The notes under the pieces are model-generated. The model was given only the letters and a program-made list of their open reading frames with translations. It searched no databases and was not told where the DNA came from. Below are positions 36,218-48,500 of a stretch of DNA of 64,000 nt, in pieces (positions within the stretch are counted from its first letter, which is position 1; the number at the start of each line of letters is the position of its first letter). A program made the position numbers and the translations under genes. Source of the stretch: Corylus avellana (taxonomy: Eukaryota; Streptophyta; Magnoliopsida; Fagales; Betulaceae); NCBI RefSeq assembly GCF_901000735.1, contig NC_081548.1, positions 1,488,001 through 1,552,000 on the forward strand. Reading direction: 5' to 3'.

Positions 36218-36892
36218 GTTAGTTTATCTCACAGTTGAGTCATCAAGGCTTGAACCATTTTTCTTGAAGTAGCTTCCTTAACTTGTATGTAGTCAGGTAA
36301 TTCTACTCATGTTTCTAAGATTCACAAGCTTTCTGTGATTCTCCTAATCTATACCTGACTTTGGATGGAGAGTATATTGATGTAAATCTTGAATTACTTT
36401 AAATACTTTCTCAGTGCCATGATTTTTTGATGATAGTGACGATATTGACCACGACCTTGATACAGAGCTGGAGCTTCTAACTATGACGAATGCAGTATGG
36501 ATAAGATGCCAGAAACTGACCAATTTTATATCACCAGTGCATCTTACTTGTGATGCTTATTGAATAGTCGTTTGAGGCTTGAGACTTCATGGTCTTCCTG
36601 CTCAGTTGATCATATGGGGATATAACGGCACAAATGATACTTTTTACAATTATCTAATGCAACTTGTGTGATGATATAATTTCAGCCTTGATCATGCATT
36701 TTTGCCACAAACTTCCAGAAACTTCATGGGTTTGTATTTCTAGATTTCTGCACAAGTTGGTGAAAAACTGGAGCCCTAATGTTCTAAGACATCAGTAATC
36801 CCCTTTTAACAAATTTCACTTTGAGCCACTGTTATTTGTTTCCTTATAATCTCCATATCCACGGTATTCCCTGAGGTGCATTTATTCAAATG
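36218..36892 (+). pseudogene. duplicated, rearranged 3' fragment of the ABC1K gene
   Basis: 36218-36435 matches ABC1K intron 13 (from about 29846: ttagtttatctcacagttga), 36535-36640 matches intron 13 again, and 36680-36892 matches the end of exon 14 and its 3' flank (tgccacaaacttccagaaac to gtaatcccc). About 680 bp of the parent, including the exon 14 splice acceptor and first half, is missing. A segment at about 36432-36535 has no counterpart in the parent. No start or complete exon remains, so it cannot encode a kinase. Confidence 0.88.
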
Positions 36893-37874
36893 AGAAGAAG
36901 ATGAAATAGTTGCAGATTTAGATTGAAATTGAGAAAGTCAGAGCACTGGCTTTGGAACAGAACCAAAAGTTGTGTGTAAAATAAAGGACAGAAAATTGTA
37001 GGAAACACCGTTCATATCTTTAGTACGAGATTACTGTGGATAGAGATTTTCAACAATTTTTCTACTTGAATTGTTAACAATTAGGGTAGTAAATGTAAAA
37101 GAGTTTTTATAGAACCCTCTTGCCTGAGCAGGGAGGTTTTTTTATATTTATATTTGCTGTCTAGCAATCCCGACAGCAAATTGCTAGAGAACCGGATTCG
37201 ACTATGTACTGTACCACTCGATATGCTTGACATATGGCAACTTGTAGTCATATGCATCTCTTCCCCCATCAGAAGGGACGTGGTAACTAAAGAAGATAAT
37301 GTCTTTGTCTCAAATTGCATATTCCATGCCCTGGTCGAATTAGCAAAGATTTGACATCATTATAAATTTACAAGTCTTAATCATAATTTTCACATAGTGA
37401 ATGGAACAAGTAATATGCAGTTTTATATTTAAATTTCAAGCTCATAGTGTCGTGCTAAGATTCTACGAAATTTTTTGTCTTCATTCATCTGGACTGTTCT
37501 GGATTTTCATATAAAAATATCTCGAATTGAAAAATAAACAAAATAATTGACACGTACCAGCTAAAGTCTAAGCATTCTCTCTCTCTTTCTCTCTAATCAA
37601 AACCTTCTTTGAATTTCACCTAATACATTCTTTTGTAATGCTAGCCATGACTCGTGAATTATGCATTAAAATAAAATAAGATCGAAAAAAGATAAGCTAA
37701 CTGGAATGAGACGATATAATCAATAACCCAACTCCCGTGGACTAACCAATAAAAGGACCTTAAGTCTAACTACCGTGGAATACATAACCTATAATTGAAG
37801 ACCTTGGAAGTTTTGGAGCAGGAAGGGCGGGAGTGCTTGATGTAATCTTATGTGCATTGAGAAAAATTGGAATC
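36893..37874. other. gene-free stretch
   Basis: A segment at about 37150-37355 has fewer A/T runs than its flanks and an open 66-codon frame (LDMLDIWQLVVICISS), but no family was recognised. Otherwise AT-rich spacer with a CT-rich tract near 37575-37595. Confidence 0.5.
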
Positions 37875-37882
37875 CAAATAAC

Positions 37883-38247
37883 TAGGAGTGAAAAGGTAGA
37901 CGGTTATTACCGTTAGCCATTTTTTAAGGGGTTAGGAAAAATTACTAACCGCTAATCGTTAACTACTAACTATATATATAAAAATACATGAAACGACGAC
38001 ATTTTTATGTTTAAATATATATAAAAATGTATAAAAATTTAGAAATGATGACATGTGTAGTAAGGTATTATCGTATTACCATAGAAACGACATTGTTTTG
38101 ATTTTTTCTTTAAAAAAAAAGAAACAATTCTTTTAAAAAAGGGGTAACCGTTATTAGGGTTATTAACCATTTATGCAGTTAGCGGAGGCTGTTACGGTTA
38201 GTTGTTTTAGTCAATAACCACTAATCGTAACCGTGAAAAGACCTATA
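37883..38247. mobile_element. hAT-type MITE with 8-bp target-site duplication
   Basis: The 365-bp element starts taggagtgaaaagg and ends with the approximate inverse aaaagacctata. It is flanked on both sides by the exact octamer caaataac (37875-37882 and 38248-38255), the length expected for hAT transposition. The interior is built from permutations of a ggttattaaccgttagc-like motif and has no ORF. Copy B of the large duplication begins inside this element at 41244. Confidence 0.85.
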
Positions 38248-38592
38248 CAAATAACCTATAATTGAGCTATCCGACGCTTATAATTAGACTGTTTGAATTG
38301 CATTAGTTGGGATTTAGATTGCCTATAATTGGAGTGCAATTCAGACAGTCCACATAAAAGCGGTAAGACCGGCTTATTTTGGTAGTTTATTGAGAGGAGG
38401 ATTGTATAGCCACTTGTCCCACCCTGCACTCCAATCTCTAGTTTGCCCGAAATATGTGGGTCTTATAGCTCCTTTACGTGGTTGCCTGCACTCCAATCTC
38501 TAATTGCCCCAAATATGGGGTCTTGTAGCTCATTTATGTGGCCGCCCAAATTGTACTATAATTCAGGCTGATCAATTATAAAAACGTTGGCA

Positions 38593-38754
38593 AACGTTCT
38601 TATCAATGAACATATTCATATTTTTAGAGAAAAATTTAATGCTCCCAACGTTCTTATCAATGAACATATTCATATTTTTAGAGAAAAATTTAATGCTCCC
38701 AACGTTCTTATCAATGAACATATTCATATTTTTAGAGAAAAATTTAATGCTCAT
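38593..38754. repeat. 54-bp tandem repeat, 3 copies
   Basis: Units start at 38593, 38647 and 38701 and are essentially identical (aacgttcttatcaatgaaca and onwards). 54 is a multiple of three, so open frames run through on both strands; these frames begin and end within the repeat and are not taken as genes. Confidence 0.95.
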
Positions 38755-39116
38755 GGAACTCTTTATTATGATGCAAGAGGCAATGTATTATACCAATGCC
38801 TTTAGACTACATTGGAGAAAGTGACATATTTTATATAATATTTGATTGTTGAGATTAAACAATAAACATGCTTGTTCCAAGTGTATAAATGTGCTGTGGC
38901 TTTTTCTAGCCAATTGATCTCGATGCAATTAGGCTAAATGTCAAAGAGAATACAATCAATTAAATCAAAGTTATCCTCAATTGTTTTTATCCAACCGACC
39001 GATTGTACACCTAACCGTACGAAGTTGTCAAAGCTAAATAAAGAAACAAAGTTTCTTCCAAATTGAGTTTTAGAACATTCTTTTAATCTGATATGTTAAA
39101 TTAGGATTTGGATTTC

Positions 39117-39475
39117 CAACAACTTATTTTCTAATTGCTAATAGTTTAGATAGAAAATGTGAGAAAATATTTATGAGACCCACTTGCTTAAACAGGTGGA
39201 TAACTTGTCCGAAACGGAAAATGATCCTCTTTATTTTAAAATTCCTCCGTTTTTTTCTATTTAGTGCATTTTAAAGTGTAATGTTGTCTAAAAGTTTTAA
39301 TGATGGTAGTGCATTAAATGCAATACTCTTTAAAATACACTTAATGAAGGAAATGAAAGGATTTTAAAATGGAGAGGATCATTTTCCGTCCTAAACCTGC
39401 TTAGATAGATAGGTCCCATAAAAGCTCTCTCACATTTACTGCTTGAATTACTAACAATTTAAGCAATAAAATTAA
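39117..39475. repeat. foldback MITE, copy A
   Basis: The arms are reverse complements with mismatches: aacggaaaatgatcctcttt near 39215 against the complement of ggagaggatcattttccgtc near 39374, and tagaaaatgtgagaaaatat near 39150 against the complement of aagctctctcacatttactg. About 360 bp, no ORF. It is repeated at 42066-42424. Confidence 0.7.
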
Positions 39476-40935
39476 CGAGAATTTCTATCGGTTACACGTG
39501 TCTTAAGAGTTAAGGGCATCCAATTTTTTTTAGATTAATCTCAAATTTAATATTTGTCCATTTTACCTTAAACCGAGTGAGAGTGGGAGAAGATAAAATA
39601 AGGATCTTATCCCTTAAAACATTTCGACAGAAGAATCTAAAGAAAGTCAACACATAAGATTCCAATATGAGAAAGGTCAACATTATACATTCACCAAACT
39701 CGATTGTCACCAAATGAAATCGAGATCACCACACTTTCTGCATGTGTGCCACGTGTATCGCTGCACCAATAATTGGTGGAAACATGTATCATATTTATTG
39801 GCTTTTTGACTAAGACTCGGTATTACACCCCCGCCGTGTCAGCCTAGCCTTTTCCCCCCTCACCCCTTGCCTACGCATACGACACACCCCATGTTTAGCA
39901 TGAACAAACAACTTCCCTTTTTTTAATCCCTATATTAAATTTTCCTCCCTTTTTTTTTTTTTTTTTAATTGCATAGTCCTACATCATTTAAAAATATTAA
40001 AAAAAAAATAATAATTCTATAAGCCCTTCAAAAAATAAAGTGACTCTTAAAATTACAATTTTATCAAAATTTAATAATGATCAATTACAAGCCCAATAGT
40101 AATTTTAAGAGCCGCAGCATCCTTAGAAAGATACAAAGAGGAACTTGTAGCATTACTCAGCGTTAAAAATCACGCTTTATCTCACTATATTGATTCGTCA
40201 TTTAAAAAAAAAAAATTTAAAAGCTAATGGGTATTTTCACGTCAGTCAAAGTAAAATGTAGTGAAGTATGTAGCATTATTCTAAAATAAAATTTAAAAAC
40301 TAATTAACAGTGTTACATCAAAAAATAAAATAAAAATATGGTATAATATCTATCTTTCTCCATATTTATCTTTAAATCATGAATTATATATATATAAAGA
40401 TATTTACAAAGGTGACACTATAGTATTGTAAAATTGAATCTGATCCATAAAAATGACCGGATCGGATTTAACTTGATTTCGCTTTCAATTTTGTTTATAC
40501 TTAACTAATCAATCATATTTTTTTTTCGCCCTTCTCTTTTCAAACATCAAAACTGAATTCTCTCTCTTTCTCTCTTTCTCTCTCTCTCTGAGTTTTCTGT
40601 TTTTCAATTCCCCTCTCATTTCCCTTCCCTCCTTCAGGTACGCTCTGTAACTTTCTATATCTGAATTGCTAATTTCGAATTTTCAATTTCAGAGATCGAC
40701 GTGAATATCTGTTTGCTAAATAAGGTTATTTTTCGTTCTTGTTCATACGCAGGTTAAATTTGGAAATTCGTAAATATCCAAATGGTCCCTCTAATTGTGA
40801 GATCATTGAGCTTCATTGGCCTGCGAAAATAATTGATTTTCCTTTTGTGTCATCAACTCCTCGTACATACGTAATCCAAAATCTGTATTTGTTCGTTTTT
40901 TTTCTTCTCGGCAATTCGTGAATTCAAGCGATAAT

Positions 40936-41015
40936 ATGGGTTATCTCAATTCGGTGCTGTCATCTTCAAGCCAGGTTCATGCCGAAGACGCGCCCGTAAG
41001 CGGCGGGGGCCTCAG
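40936..41015 (+). pseudogene. extra copy of PP2C exon 1
   Basis: ATG at 40936 followed by 26 codons plus two bases ([20 protein letters not shown]), then donor gtttac. Same length and peptide as the functional exon at 43890-43969. It is cut off from further exons by the 100-N gap at 41144. Most likely an allelic copy left in the assembly; if truly present in the chromosome it would be an alternative first exon with its own promoter. Confidence 0.8.
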
Positions 41016-41143
41016 GTTTACCCTCTTTTGATCTTTTGTGTTATCAATTTTTTTTTTTTTGCTGGATTTGTAGATTGTAGCTGTTTTGTGTTGCGCTTTG
41101 TTGAATTAGATGTTTTTCATTGATGTGTATGTGTAATTGGTCG

Positions 41144-41243
41144 NNNNNNNNNNNNNNNNNNNNNNNNNNNNNNNNNNNNNNNNNNNNNNNNNNNNNNNNN
41201 NNNNNNNNNNNNNNNNNNNNNNNNNNNNNNNNNNNNNNNNNNN
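41144..41243. other. assembly gap (100 N)
   Basis: Exactly one hundred Ns at the join of the two copies of the large duplication; a fixed-size gap of unknown true length. Confidence 0.99.
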
Positions 41244-41735
41244 AAAAAAAACAATTCTTTTAAAAAGCGGGTAACGGTTATTAGGGTTATTAACCATTTA
41301 TACGGTTAGCAGAGGCCGTTACGGTTAGTTGTTTTAGTCAATAACCACTAATCGTAACCGTGAAAAGACCTATACAAATAACCTATAATGGGCTATCCGA
41401 CACTTATAATTAGACTGTTTGAATTGCATTAATTGGGATTTAAATTGTCTATAATTGGAGTGCAGTTCAAACAGTCCACATAAAAGGGGTAAGACCGACT
41501 TATTTTGGTAGTTTATTGAGAGGACGATTGTATAGCCACTTGTCACATCCTGCACTCCAATCTCTAGTTTGCCCGAAATATGTGGGTCTTATAGCTCATT
41601 TATGTGGCTGCCTACACTCCAATCTCTAATTGCCCCAAATATTTGGGTCTTGTAGCTCATTTATGTGGCCGCCCAAATTGTACTATAATTCAGGCTGATC
41701 AATTATAAAAACGTTGGCAAACGTTCTTATCAATG

Positions 41736-42045
41736 NNNNNNNNNNNNNNNNNNNNNNNNNNNNNNNNNNNNNNNNNNNNNNNNNNNNNNNNNNNNNNNNN
41801 NNNNNNNNNNNNNNNNNNNNNNNNNNNNNNNNNNNNNNNNNNNNNNNNNNNNNNNNNNNNNNNNNNNNNNNNNNNNNNNNNNNNNNNNNNNNNNNNNNNN
41901 NNNNNNNNNNNNNNNNNNNNNNNNNNNNNNNNNNNNNNNNNNNNNNNNNNNNNNNNNNNNNNNNNNNNNNNNNNNNNNNNNNNNNNNNNNNNNNNNNNNN
42001 NNNNNNNNNNNNNNNNNNNNNNNNNNNNNNNNNNNNNNNNNNNNN
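41736..42045. other. assembly gap (310 N)
   Basis: Gap within copy B, starting in the first unit of the 54-bp tandem repeat seen complete in copy A, so the assembler probably failed on the repeat. Confidence 0.99.
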
Positions 42046-42065
42046 TGTTAAATTAAGATTTGGAT

Positions 42066-42424
42066 TTCCAACAACTTATTCTCTAATTGCTAATAGTTTA
42101 GATAGAAAATGTGATAAAACATTAATGAGACCCACTTGCTTAAACAGGTGGATAACTTGTCCGAAACGGAAAATGATCCTCTTTATTTCAAAATTCCTCC
42201 GTTTTTTCTATTTAGTGCATTTTAAAGTGTAGTGTTGTCTAAAAGTTTTAATGATGGTAATGCATTAAATGCAATACCCTTTAAAATACACTTAATGAAG
42301 GAAATAAAAGGATTTTAAAATGGAGAGGATCATTTTCTGTCCTAAACCTGCTTAGATAGATAGGTCCCATAAAAGCTCTCTCACATTTGCTGCTTGAATT
42401 ACTAACAATTTAAGCAATAAAATT
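42066..42424. repeat. foldback MITE, copy B
   Basis: Counterpart of 39117-39475, with scattered substitutions and the same inverted arms. Confidence 0.65.
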
Positions 42425-43499
42425 AACGAGAATTTCTATCGGTTACACGTGTCTTAAGAGTTAAGGGCATCCAATTTTTTTTAGATTAATCTCAAATTTA
42501 ATATTTGTCCATTTTACCTTAAACCGAGTGAGAGTGGGAGAAGATAAAATAAGGATCTTATCCCTTAAAACATTTCGACAGAAGAATCTAAAGAAAGTCA
42601 ACACATAAGATTCCAATATGAGAAAGGTCAACATTATACATTCACCAAACTCGATTGTCACCAAATGAAATCGAAATCCAGTGATCACCACACTTTCTGC
42701 ATGTGTGCCACGTGTATCGCTGCACCAATAATTGGTGGAAACATGTATCATACTTGTTGGCTTTTTGACTAAGACTCGGTATTACACCCCCGCCGTGTCA
42801 GCCTAGCCTTTTCCCCCCTCACCCCTTGCCTACGCATACGACACACCCCATGTTTAGCATGAACAAACAACTTCCCTTTTTTTAATCCCTATATTAAATT
42901 TTCCTCCTTTTTTTTTTTATTTTTTATTTTTTTTAATTTCATAGTCCTACGTCATTTAAAAATATTTTAAAAAATAAGTAATTCTATAAGCCCCTCAAAA
43001 AATAAGGTGACTCTTAAAATTTTAATTTTATCAAAATTCAATAATAATCAATCACAAGCCGTATCATCCTTAGAAGGATACAAGAGTGACTCAAGAAGAA
43101 TTTATAGCATTACTCAGCGTCAAAAATCACGCTTTATCTCACTATATTGATCCGTCATTTAAAAAAAAAAATTAAAAGCTAATGGATACTTTCACGTCAC
43201 TCAAAGTAAAATGTAGTGTAGTATATAACATTATTTTAAAATAAAATTAAAAACTAATTAACAGTGTTACATCAAAAAAGAAAATAAAAATATGGTATAA
43301 TATCTATCTTTCTCCATATTTATCTTTAAATCATGAATTATATATATATATATAAAGATATTTACAAAGGTGACACTCTAGTATTGTAAAATTGAATCTG
43401 ATCCATAAAAATGACCGGATCGGATTTAACTTGATTTCGCTTTCAATTTTGTTTATACTTAACTAATCAATCATATTTTTTTTTCGCCCTTCTCTTTTC

Positions 43500-43889
43500 A
43501 AAACTGAATTCTCTCTCTTTCTCTCTTTCTCTCTCTCTCTGAGTTTTCTGTTTTTCAATTCCCCTCTCATTTCCCTTCCCTCCTTCAGGTACGCTCTGTA
43601 ACTTTCTATATCTGAATTGCTAATTTCGAATTTTCAATTTCAGAGATCGACGTGAATATCTGTTTGCTAAATAAGGTTATTTTTCGTTCTTGTTCATACG
43701 CAGGTTAAATTTGGAAATTCGTAAATATCCAAATGGTCTCTCTAATTGTGAGATCATTGAGCTTCATTGGTCTGCGAAAATAATTGATTTTCCTTTTGTG
43801 TTCATCAACTGCTCGTACATACGTAATCCAAAATCTGTATTTGTTCGTTTTTTTCTTCTTCTCGGCAATTCGTGAATTCAAGCGATAAT
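43500..43889 (+). promoter_or_regulatory. PP2C 5' leader with intron and uORF
   Basis: A CT-rich initiator region (43508-43540, ctctctctttctctct) precedes a leader intron at 43589-43703 (cttcag/gtacgc to atacgcag/gttaaa). The second leader exon carries a 16-codon uORF and then the main ATG at 43890. The whole arrangement is preserved at 40560-40935 in the other copy. Confidence 0.6.
43733..43783 (+). CDS. upstream ORF in the PP2C leader, 16 aa
   Basis: ATG to TAA, peptide MVSLIVRSLSFIGLRK. The other copy (40782-40832) encodes the same peptide with Ser3 to Pro. It lies 106 bases upstream of the main start in the mature leader and could damp translation of the phosphatase. There is no evidence beyond position and presence in both copies. 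Confidence 0.4.
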   Translation: MVSLIVRSLSFIGLRK

Positions 43890-45560
43890 ATGGGTTATCT
43901 CAATTCGGTGCTGTCATCTTCAAGCCAGGTTCATGCCGAAGACGCGCCCGTAAGCGGCGGGGGCCTCAGGTTTACCCTCTTTTGATCTTTGTGTTATCAA
44001 TTTTTTTTTTTTGGCTGGATTTGTAGATTGTAGCTGTTTTGTGTTGCGCTTTGTTGAATTAGATGTTTTTCATTGATGTGTATGTGTAATTGGTCGAGTA
44101 TTGTATATCCATTGTGCATTATTTACTACCTTCTGTTTTGGGTTGAATTATGTATTTGTTGTATTTGTTGTATTATATATCATATATACCTTTTGTTTAT
44201 CAAGTAATTATAGTAAATTATGATGTTTTTATTGTTGTGGATAAATGTTCTTTCTTTTTAGGAATCTCAAGGATTGGCTATGAATATTGATATATTTATC
44301 TGTTATCTAACTTAATGAAAAGGCCTGTCAGAATATGGGTTCCTTATTGATATATCCATAATATGAGGTTTTTGTTGGTCTGGTTTCTTCTTCAAAAGCT
44401 GAATTGTGAACTTTATCTCAGTCCAATGGGGGTAATGGGTGACAACTTTAGTTTCCATTTGCTCAAAAGGAAATGAAGTGAGGGAAAAGAAATTGTTTGT
44501 AATGATGGTTCAAAAGTCAACTTTAACACCTTTTATTTGTTAGGAACATTAGTCAATCATATAAGAATATACTTCTTTTTATATTTCATTCCCTTTGTTC
44601 TGTTTGTCGATTTCGGGGATGTTATTATTAGGTATTACCCCTGACATGCATTGTTCTGCATTTAATTCAACTGGATGTTGCTTAACTGTATTTTTGCACT
44701 TTCATCGTTGAAGAAGTTTGTATGTATATCATGTTTTGTCGTGTTGGGTACACGTCAATGGGTCAATGTCAGCTGATGGAACAAAGTTAATTATCCTTCT
44801 CATTCTTAATGACTGACTTAGTTGCGGTTTGTCGTTTTGGGCACAGACCAACAGCGTGGGTGTCCCAATCCTTCTCTTTTTTTTTTTTTTTTTTTTTTTT
44901 AGCATTTTACAAACAACCATGTTTAAATGGTGTTGACTGAGCATTTTTTTCAGAAGTATTTGTTATTGTCATAATTGTGCTACAATTACCAATTATATCC
45001 TGTTTATACTTGGAATATATATTTATATAAATTGTTTGTACATGTCTTATATAACCCAGTTTTTGGAATCTCATTGATATGAGTTCTTTGCAGTTTGTTG
45101 CTTAATAGAAGAGTTTGTTAGTGATATAGATTTTTTTTTTCTTAGCTTGGAGACTTGGAGTTGGTGAAATAAATGGGCTAACATTTCAAAATTTAGTGAT
45201 TAATACGTCAGAACTAGTTCTTGGGTTTGTTAGTGATATAGATTTTTTTTTCTTTAGCTTGGAGACTTGGAGTTGGTGAAATAAATGGGCTAACATTTCA
45301 AAATTTAGTGATTAATACATCAGAAATAATTCTTTGACCAAACTTAATATGACTCATATCTCTTTCTCTCTCTCTCAACAATGAAATTATATGGGATGCT
45401 TTTAACACTAAATGTATATATGTCACAACAGTCAGAATGGAAAGTTCAGCTATGGATATGCAAGCTCTCCTGGGAAAAGGTCTTCAATGGAAGATTTTTA
45501 TGAGACACGAATAGATGGTGTTGAAGGGGAGATCGTTGGTCTGTTTGGAGTCTTTGATGG

Positions 45561-45598
<38 letters not shown>

Positions 45599-48500
45599 CA
45601 CACACACAGACCCAGACCCAGACCCAGACATGCCCGCACGTACATGCACATAGGCATGAGAAAAGGAAGTTTTCTATGTAGAACTTACAGACAATTGTGT
45701 ACTTTTGTGTCTGTGAGTCTGCATGCACATGCATGGGCATGTTGATTGTATCTATGCTCATGCTTAGTGTTGGAAACTTCATCTCTGATTCTGTCTGTTG
45801 TACCATGGCTTCTGATGTATTGATTTCTTTCAGCTGCATGCTGTTACCTCTAATAGCATTCACTGGATAACATTGAATTAGCACGTTATCCACATAATAG
45901 TTCCTTTTAAAGGGATACTGCTGAATGATTTTTTACATTTTTAGATATTCGGATATCTGCTTCACGTGGTCACAGAACTTAAAAGCCCTTTTCCAAGAGA
46001 TGTTATTGACTTGGATTGGTACTGTGTATTTTATTCTGAGGTTGTTGTGGCTTTTCTTCAGAATTTCGATGGCACCATCCTGGACTGTGAAGCAATCCTA
46101 TCCTGACCGGTGATTCGTGTTTGCTATGCCATGAAATCAATCTCTGTGGTGATTGCCCATTAGGGGAATCCTCGCATGCGTGATTTGTGGATACTTCAAC
46201 CTTCTCTTGCTTAACCCACTCGTAATGTGTGATTATCTTAAATAGCTTTTGCATGGGAGTAGACTATTTTAGATATGATTTGACTATGTTTATGCAAGCA
46301 TATTTGCAGCATTATTTTCAATTTTGATAAGCAATTATTTTCTTGTAATCATACCGTGTATTATTTTCGTCATAGGCACCGTTAACCAAGTTATTGTCAT
46401 TTTCCAAACCTCTAAAAACCATGTGCTGTTTCCTGCTTATATAACCGTTAACCAAGTTATTGTCACATTAATTTACTTTATTTTTCTTTCCTTTGGAATG
46501 TCAAAGACAAATAACACTCCAAATCTCTCCTTTATGGTTGTCCAGGTCATGGGGGTGCCCGAGCTGCTGAATATGTCAAGCAAAACCTTTTCAGTAATTT
46601 GATCAGGCATCCAAAGTTTATTTCTGATACCAAATCAGCTATAGGTTTGTCACTTCTTATCCGTACACCATTATGATTTCTTTCTTAATGTTTTGCATTT
46701 TGCTATAAGTCTAAACTTGTTCTTTCTCTGTGCAGCTGATGCATACAACCATACAGACTCAGAGTTTCTGAAATCAGAAAATAGCCAGAACAGAGATGCT
46801 GGATCAACTGCTTCCACTGCCATCCTAGTTGGTGACCGTTTGCTTGTTGCAAATGTTGGGGATTCTAGAGCAGTTATCTGTAGGGGTGGTAATGGTAAGG
46901 CTCATAAGTATTACTTAATTATCTACTTAACTTTGACATTGATTTGGTATATCCATTGGAGTATTGGACGAAACCAATTCAAAATCTTGTGGATGTTAAA
47001 AATGATTTTTTTTTTTCTTTCTAGTTTTAGTCATCGTTCTGATGCACTATTTCTTACTAGAGTTTTGGATTTTATGTGGTCTTTATCGTAAGAAGCACTT
47101 ATAGTCGAGGGTCCATCTAAAGGGACTTTCTTTCTACTTTTGGCACTCATTTATTACAATAAAGGCTTTGGAGAAGTTCTATATTTGTCCAACTTTTTTC
47201 TTTTAGCACATTGGATTCCATGGCTAGGTTTTGTTTCCTTTTTAATATTGTTGTTGTCATAATGTCATGTAATGGAACATGTTGTAGTAGATGCTAGTGT
47301 TCCCCTGGTTTTATTATAATGGTTTCTCTCTATATTTTTCTTTTACAGCTTTATCAGTGCGGCATTAGGTAATAAGTATATAGGTGTTTGGTTATATATT
47401 GATTTTAAACTTCCTTGTGATTCAGTTATTTCCTTTAGTTCCTGGCAGCGTTGGATTTTTTTCTTAGCTAGAATTTGCTAATTATGTTGTTTCCTTACCA
47501 TCCCATTTAGATTTTAGAACTCATTCTACCATGCATACTTGCATTTGGGGAACATATATGTTTGAGTACTTTATGGGAGGTTTAGTTATCAGTGAAATCC
47601 CTTGACAGCTATACAAAAGGAAAAAAAGGATTAAAAAAAAATAATCCTTTTTCATTTCTTTATATGAATATGCTAATTAGCAAACCTTATGATTCAGTTA
47701 TGCCATTTCTTTATGATTTCAGTTTTGGTTAGTAGGGTCCCATTGCTTTTCTGAAATCCCTTTTTTCATTTTTATATCTCATTTTGAGCATGCAAGAGTT
47801 TTGATGAAAGGTCCTTTTGAGGCTTAGTCTCTCTTCATTTTGGGAGGCTTAGTTTAGGTTTCATTTTTAGGAGTGCTGCTGAAAAATGCTGCATATCAAC
47901 TCTCATGTGAGCGGATTCTGTTGATAAATTATTTGGTTCATTATGTATTTGCTTATAACCTTGTGATTTCCTGCAGCCATTGCTGTTTCTCGTGATCACA
48001 AGCCGGACCAAACTGATGAGCGGCAGCGGATTGAGGAAGCAGGAGGATTTGTTATGTGGGCTGGTAAGGTCATCACATGTTAATTTTCATGCTTTCTGGT
48101 GATTGAGTGAATTGCTTGTCTTGGTGACTAAACATTATATAATCAGGAACTTGGAGAGTTGGAGGAGTTCTTGCTGTTTCTCGTGCATTTGGTGATAGGC
48201 TCTTGAAACAATATGTTGTTGCTGATCCAGAAATTCAGGTGCGTCTTGATGTTGACTTTTGATGCTTATCTGAATAAAGTGTCTTGATTAAATTTTTGAC
48301 GTGATAAATGGTTCAAATGAAAGAAGCTTAAGAGCACGAGATTGGAGTCCTGTAATGCAAGTCCCTCTTTAGGAAAGGAGTCTTCTGATTGATATTGTTA
48401 GAATTGGAGTGCATCAAACTTGTTTGCCAGGCATCCCATTTTCCGTTTTTGAGAATAATTAGCCACTGACATCATTATGGAACTTTCAGGAGGAAAAGAT

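Larger units (their letters stand above)
38113..41143. repeat. large direct duplication, copy A (~3.0 kb)
   Basis: Matches 41244-44096 with a few percent of mismatches and small indels. It contains the 54-bp triplet repeat, a foldback MITE, the PP2C promoter, leader and first exon. It ends exactly at a 100-N gap in the sequence tgtgtaattggtcg, and the other copy continues beyond that same sequence at 44097. Confidence 0.93.
41244..44096. repeat. large direct duplication, copy B
   Basis: Matches 38113-41143. It starts within the hAT MITE and carries the PP2C promoter, uORF and exon 1 that connect to the remaining PP2C exons. Its internal 310-N gap replaces about 485 bp of copy A, including the 54-bp repeat. 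Confidence 0.93.

Noticed and set aside
38593..38754. CRISPR-like array
   Set aside because: Three contiguous 54-bp units without spacers in plant nuclear DNA; a tandem repeat.
41714..42232. Open frames through the 310-N gap
   Set aside because: Most of the frame is N; no real sequence supports it.
45412..45681. Single-exon ORF across the PP2C exon 2 donor
   Set aside because: The frame runs past a clear donor into a CT/CA microsatellite; the spliced form matches the family.
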